Assembly (NCBI RefSeq): GCF_000174415.1 | Contig: NZ_ACJM01000001.1 | Coordinates: 62,001 to 126,000 of the forward strand | Source: Dethiobacter alkaliphilus AHT 1 | Lineage (GTDB): Bacteria > Bacillota > Dethiobacteria > Dethiobacterales > Dethiobacteraceae | Reading direction: 5' to 3' | Length of the DNA stretch: 64,000 nt | Shown here: positions 60,751-64,000 of the stretch, in pieces | Layout of the letters: every line of letters starts with the position of its first letter | How positions within the stretch are numbered: position 1 is the first letter of the stretch | Position numbers and translations under genes: made by a program | The notes under the pieces: model-generated | Databases searched by the model: none | The model's input: only the letters and a program-made list of their open reading frames with translations | Told to the model about the DNA's origin: nothing

Positions 60751-61809
60751 GTGTTAGAGATTAAGAACTTGTTTAAAGAAAAGGAAAAATTACTAGTCAA
60801 TCACATAAATCTATCTGTTTCTGCTGGTAAATTGGTTAGTTTAGAGTGTGGAGTCGATGTCAGCCATCTCTTAATTGATCTCCTTATTGGAAAAGAGTTG
60901 CCTGCTAAGGGTAGCATTCACCTAGATGGCCACTCTATTGTTCAAGGGACAAGGGATGAGCTGAAGAATGTGGGTGTGGTTCTTGCCAATGAGGGATTCT
61001 ACGAAAGGCTTACTGTAGAAGGATATCTAAAATTTTTTCATGAGATATTCAACAGTAAAACTAATTATCGGGAAATTATGATGAAGCTTGCCCTGTTAGA
61101 TATCGGCTCTACGAAGATCGCCGCCTTAACTGCTCCCCAGAGAAAAAGGCTCAGCTTTGCCAGGGAAAGACTGAAGGATTTAAAGCTCTTGATATTTCAG
61201 GAACCCCTTTTCAATATAGATAAAGATGTAACCAGAGTAATTATAGATAACATAGAAGAGTTAAGAGCTCAGGGAGTTGCGGTTCTAACTACGTCGGCCT
61301 CTGTAAAGGATTGTATTTTGCTTGGTGGGGAGGTTTATACCCTTGATGAATATGGGATAACAGCTATTTCCCACGACGGAGAACCAGATCTATCTACAGA
61401 TAAGTCCTCTCAGAAAGAATCTCCAGAGGAAGACCTTGCGCCTGCATCGGCTGAAGACAAACCTATTTTAAAAGTAGAAAAAATTCCGGCTAAGATAGAA
61501 GAGCGGATGATCCTATTTAATCCAATGGAAATCGATTTCGTAGAGAGTGATCAAGGCGTGAGTACGTTAAACGTGCGAGGAGAAAAATTTACCTGTACTC
61601 TTTCCCTTAATGAGCTGGAAGAACGATTAGATTCTTTTGGTTTCTTTCGATCTCACAGATCGTATATAGTGAATCTGCAACGGGTTAGAGAAATTGTTAC
61701 CTGGACGCGAAATAGTTATAGCCTGGTTTTAGATGACAAGCCCAAAAGTTCAATTCCCTTATCTAAGGGCAGGTTAGATGAATTAAAGCAGATATTGATT
61801 CTTAAATAG
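60751..61809 (+). CDS. Degenerate ABC-ATPase domain fused to a LytTR DNA-binding domain
   Basis: The 352-residue protein has an ABC-like N-terminal half (1-215) in which the key motifs are lost: Walker A reads ECGVDVSHLLI, the signature TAPQRKRLSFARERL and Walker B LLIFQEPLFNID. A charged linker (~215-250) leads to a LytTR domain (FNPMEIDFVESDQGVSTLNV, FFRSHRSYIVNLQRVREIVT, SIPLSKGRLDELKQIL). It cannot bind ATP in the usual way and is probably a regulator of the ABC exporter that follows. GTG 60751 has GGGGGG upstream. Confidence 0.88.
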   Translation: MLEIKNLFKEKEKLLVNHINLSVSAGKLVSLECGVDVSHLLIDLLIGKELPAKGSIHLDGHSIVQGTRDELKNVGVVLANEGFYERLTVEGYLKFFHEIFNSKTNYREIMMKLALLDIGSTKIAALTAPQRKRLSFARERLKDLKLLIFQEPLFNIDKDVTRVIIDNIEELRAQGVAVLTTSASVKDCILLGGEVYTLDEYGITAISHDGEPDLSTDKSSQKESPEEDLAPASAEDKPILKVEKIPAKIEERMILFNPMEIDFVESDQGVSTLNVRGEKFTCTLSLNELEERLDSFGFFRSHRSYIVNLQRVREIVTWTRNSYSLVLDDKPKSSIPLSKGRLDELKQILILK

Positions 61810-61839
61810 ATTCATTGGGAGGTTTTTTTCTCCTCGGTT

Positions 61840-61973
61840 GCCCAACAATGGAATAGTTTAAGGGAAATAATGAGCCATTGAACCTAAGAAATACTCCGGT
61901 CAAGGCAAATTTGTAGAGCCAAGACAGAATTACTGCCATAATGGACCTAAGAAAACGAAATGAGGTGCCAATT
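61840..61973 (+). promoter_or_regulatory. Conserved 134-base leader of the ABC exporter genes
   Basis: The leader is shared with the deleted copy at 58754-58887. It includes CAATGG...CCATTG arms, a conserved stretch TTGTAGAGCCAAGACAGAAT and CATAAT ~20 bases after TTGTAG, a poor spacing expected for an activator-dependent promoter. LytTR sites are probably within it. Confidence 0.6.
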
Positions 61974-62816
61974 ATGGAACATGTAATTTCTGTTAGAAAT
62001 CTACGTAAGACCTTCAAGGACAACACAGCCCTGAAGAATTTAACATTCGATGTAAGGGCTGGAGAAATTTTTGGGTTTCTTGGTCCAAGTGGGTCGGGGA
62101 AGACCACAACCATTAAGATTCTAACTTCACAACTGATGCCATCAAGTGGTGAAGCTAAAATATTTGGAAAGGATGTCTTTCTCCAGCAGAGTAATATCTA
62201 TCAAAGTATTGGTGTACTGACAGACACCAGCGGCCTCTATGAGAGACTTTCAGTGAGAGATAATCTAAGTTTATTCGCCGAGATTAATGGGGTAGCCAAG
62301 AAGAATATTGATGAAGCTCTAGATAGAGTAGGGCTGTTACCAGCTGCCAGGCAGGAAGCCAAAAAGCTATCACGGGGAATGAAGCAAAGATTGATGATAG
62401 CCAGGGCAGTACTTCACAAACCAAAGTTACTATTCTTAGATGAGCCCACCTCTGCCTTAGACCCAGGGACGTCTTTGGACATCCATCGGTTATTACGAAA
62501 GCTCAACAAGGAAGGAACGACTATTTTTCTGACCACCCATAACATGGAGGAAGCGGACAAGTTGTGTGATACTGTTGCCTTTCTCAATGACGGTGAGATT
62601 GTTGATATAGGGTCTCCCCAACCTTTGAAGTTAAAGTATACCAATAACAAAATCAAGGTTATTTTGAAAGATAATCCAGCTATCACAGTCAATAATGAAA
62701 AAGCAGATGCAGCTAAAATCCATAGTTGGATGAATGATGAGCAAATACTTGCCATCCATTCACTTGAACCCAATTTAGAACAGGTCTTTCTAAAGCTAAC
62801 TGGGAGGGAATTATAA
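61974..62816 (+). CDS. ABC exporter ATPase
   Basis: The 280-residue ATPase is intact: Walker A GPSGSGKTTTIK (~37-48), signature LSRGMKQRLMIARAVLHKP, Walker B LLFLDEPTSALDP and TTHNMEEA. GAGGTG lies before ATG 61974. It resembles drug and lantibiotic-type exporters of the DrrA/CcmA class. It overlaps the permease start (ATAATGG) by one base. The upstream pseudo-ATPase/LytTR gene is its likely regulator. Confidence 0.9.
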   Translation: MEHVISVRNLRKTFKDNTALKNLTFDVRAGEIFGFLGPSGSGKTTTIKILTSQLMPSSGEAKIFGKDVFLQQSNIYQSIGVLTDTSGLYERLSVRDNLSLFAEINGVAKKNIDEALDRVGLLPAARQEAKKLSRGMKQRLMIARAVLHKPKLLFLDEPTSALDPGTSLDIHRLLRKLNKEGTTIFLTTHNMEEADKLCDTVAFLNDGEIVDIGSPQPLKLKYTNNKIKVILKDNPAITVNNEKADAAKIHSWMNDEQILAIHSLEPNLEQVFLKLTGREL

Positions 62817-63535
62817 TGGTAGCTTCAATAACAAGAATAAAAGCGCTAGTAAAAAAGGAATCAAAAGACTTAGTTAGAAATCCATATGTTTTATTACCCT
62901 GTCTCTTGCCAGTTGCCCTTGTCTTGATGCTTTCAAATTCCCTTGGGAACGTGCAAGGCGATGTTCCTAATTTTGAACTGCTAAAGATGGGGATAGATTT
63001 CAACCTGATTTTCATATCCGTTTTTGCTATCTCCATGCTTATCGCTGAAGAGAAGGAAAAAAATACACTGCGGACTTTAATGTTATCCGCCGTATCACCA
63101 TTGGAGTTCCTGGCGGGAAAAGCCGTTGTAATCGCAGTGCTCACCACCATTGCCAATATTATTATGTACCTGTTCGTCGGTATGGACATACAGTTTCTGC
63201 CTCACTTCTTTGTCTGGTCATCATTAGTCACTGTGGTGATGATTTTACTTGGGTCGATAATAGGATTGCTAGCACAGAATCAGGTAGCTACCAGCGTTCT
63301 GGGGACCCCTGTAATCGTGGCCTTTCTCATTGTACCCATGCTTGCTGTAGACAGTGATTTAGCTGGTAGATTTGCACTTTTGCTACCCAATCATAATCTT
63401 GAGTTGATCATCGTCCAATTACAAAGCGGTGGAGGCTATGCTAATCTAGGTTCTAACATATTTACTATTCTCGCCTGGATAATCGTATCATCCCTAGCCT
63501 TTTGTTATGTCTATAATACGAAGAGATTGGATTAA
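62816..63535 (+). CDS. ABC-2 type permease
   Basis: The 239-residue protein has six helices with the DrrB/ABC-2 layout: VKKESKDLVRNPYVLLPCLL at the start and AEEKEKNTLRTLMLSAVSPL in the first cytoplasmic loop. It ends LAFCYVYNTKRLD; the same ending survives in the relic at 58888-58947. A strong terminator follows. Substrate unknown. Confidence 0.9.
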   Translation: MVASITRIKALVKKESKDLVRNPYVLLPCLLPVALVLMLSNSLGNVQGDVPNFELLKMGIDFNLIFISVFAISMLIAEEKEKNTLRTLMLSAVSPLEFLAGKAVVIAVLTTIANIIMYLFVGMDIQFLPHFFVWSSLVTVVMILLGSIIGLLAQNQVATSVLGTPVIVAFLIVPMLAVDSDLAGRFALLLPNHNLELIIVQLQSGGGYANLGSNIFTILAWIIVSSLAFCYVYNTKRLD

Positions 63536-63544
63536 TAATTTAGT

Positions 63545-63577
63545 GAAGCCTTAATCCCTGGGATTAAGGCTTCTTTC
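63545..63577 (+). terminator. Terminator after the ABC exporter
   Basis: GAAGCCTTAATCC/GGATTAAGGCTTC forms a 13-bp stem followed by TTT. Confidence 0.9.
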
Positions 63578-63737
63578 ATAAATGCAGCATTTACCTTTTT
63601 ATTTTTTTATGCTTTCCTTTGTTCAGAGCATGTTCAGTTTTTGTTTAACTTGGAACGTTATGCTTATTATAAGGTGAGCTAATGTAGTTAATCCCTTTTC
63701 CAATTATTAATATGCTGTTGTGAGGTGATTATGTTCG

Positions 63738-64000
63738 ATGAAGAATGTTATCGAAATGCTTGAAAAGCACCCGGCGGTTAGGTTCGGGCTTCCGGTGGTA
63801 GCGGTAGTCGGTTGTACTTTGCTTTTCCTGTTTGGGATCAGTTATTTGGGCAGTAGTTATACTTTTATAGCGATAGGTGTCCTTCTTCTGTTAGCGGGGT
63901 ATTTTTGCGGGTGGAAAGTGTTGGGAGGCATCGTGACGCTGTCTTTGGCCCTCATCCTTGTTGCCGGCCCATATTTAGTTGTGCCGCGTGTTCAGTGGGC
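63738..64000 (+). CDS. Membrane protein of unknown function, N-terminal part
   Basis: The first 87 codons of a gene cut by the window end. The start ATG 63738 has GAGGTG ten bases upstream; ATG 63731 in another frame ends after ten codons. The peptide opens MKNVIEMLEKHPAVRFGLPV and has three hydrophobic helices. No family is recognisable from this fragment. Confidence 0.65.
   Translation, partial: MKNVIEMLEKHPAVRFGLPVVAVVGCTLLFLFGISYLGSSYTFIAIGVLLLLAGYFCGWKVLGGIVTLSLALILVAGPYLVVPRVQW

Overview
The window looks like a chromosome segment of an anaerobic, endospore-lineage Firmicute (Clostridia or Dethiobacter-like). The basis is a one-polypeptide pyruvate:ferredoxin oxidoreductase, a complete selenocysteine system (tRNA-Sec, selA, selB and a selD that itself carries an in-frame UGA), a cyclic-di-GMP-I riboswitch, a YtrA-type GntR operon, a DUF3787 micro-protein, strong AGGAGG-type ribosome sites and many TTG or GTG starts. 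The lineage assignment is inference; no rRNA gene is present.

Positions 1-15,500 are a transition-metal region. A cobalamin riboswitch leads a cbiM-cbiQ-cbiO-small exported protein operon. Next come uppP, a FAD/Rieske oxidoreductase, an apparently truncated MgtE transporter and a truncated RelE/ParE toxin with its antitoxin. A second, ATPase-less CbiM/NikM-like pair follows, then a feoA-feoB operon continuing into a nicotianamine-synthase-like methyltransferase, a flippase-like membrane protein and a phosphatidylserine-synthase-like enzyme. Two exported NikK/DUF4198-like paralogues follow, one behind a NikR-type palindrome and one behind a second cobalamin riboswitch. All four exported metal-locus proteins should begin with histidine once their signal peptides are removed.

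Positions 15,500-17,350 hold a TnpB-only IS200/IS605-type element. Its promoter is bracketed by two Gram-positive LexA/SOS-type boxes. It sits inside an ECF sigma factor gene of which only the two ends remain.

Positions 17,500-34,700 are mostly metabolism and regulation: pyruvate:ferredoxin oxidoreductase, a YtrA-like regulator with an ABC exporter, a MerR regulator, tRNA-Sec, small membrane proteins, an OFA-type MFS carrier, glycerate kinase, a TetR/cupin operon controlling a divergent RND (MMPL) exporter split into two reading frames through a shared operator, and a glutamate-synthase-like FMN protein.

Positions 34,800-45,000 carry a six-hairpin glycosidase with a GPH-type sugar carrier, a tandem pair of nitrilase-fold proteins (one intact, one lacking the catalytic residues), a c-di-GMP riboswitch in front of a haem-motif diguanylate cyclase, two small exported proteins and a two-component system.

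Positions 45,000-64,000 hold selA-selB-selD followed by a PTS-EIIC-like membrane protein, a serine hydrolase, a large fused LytR-CpsA-Psr protein, an rRNA uracil methyltransferase, a cold-shock protein, two nuclease-like orphan genes, a rhomboid protease, and a locus in which a degenerate ABC ATPase fused to a LytTR domain precedes an ABC exporter. An almost fully deleted second copy of that exporter (leader plus first and last codons) lies 3 kb upstream. Recurrent hairpin repeats are scattered through the window.
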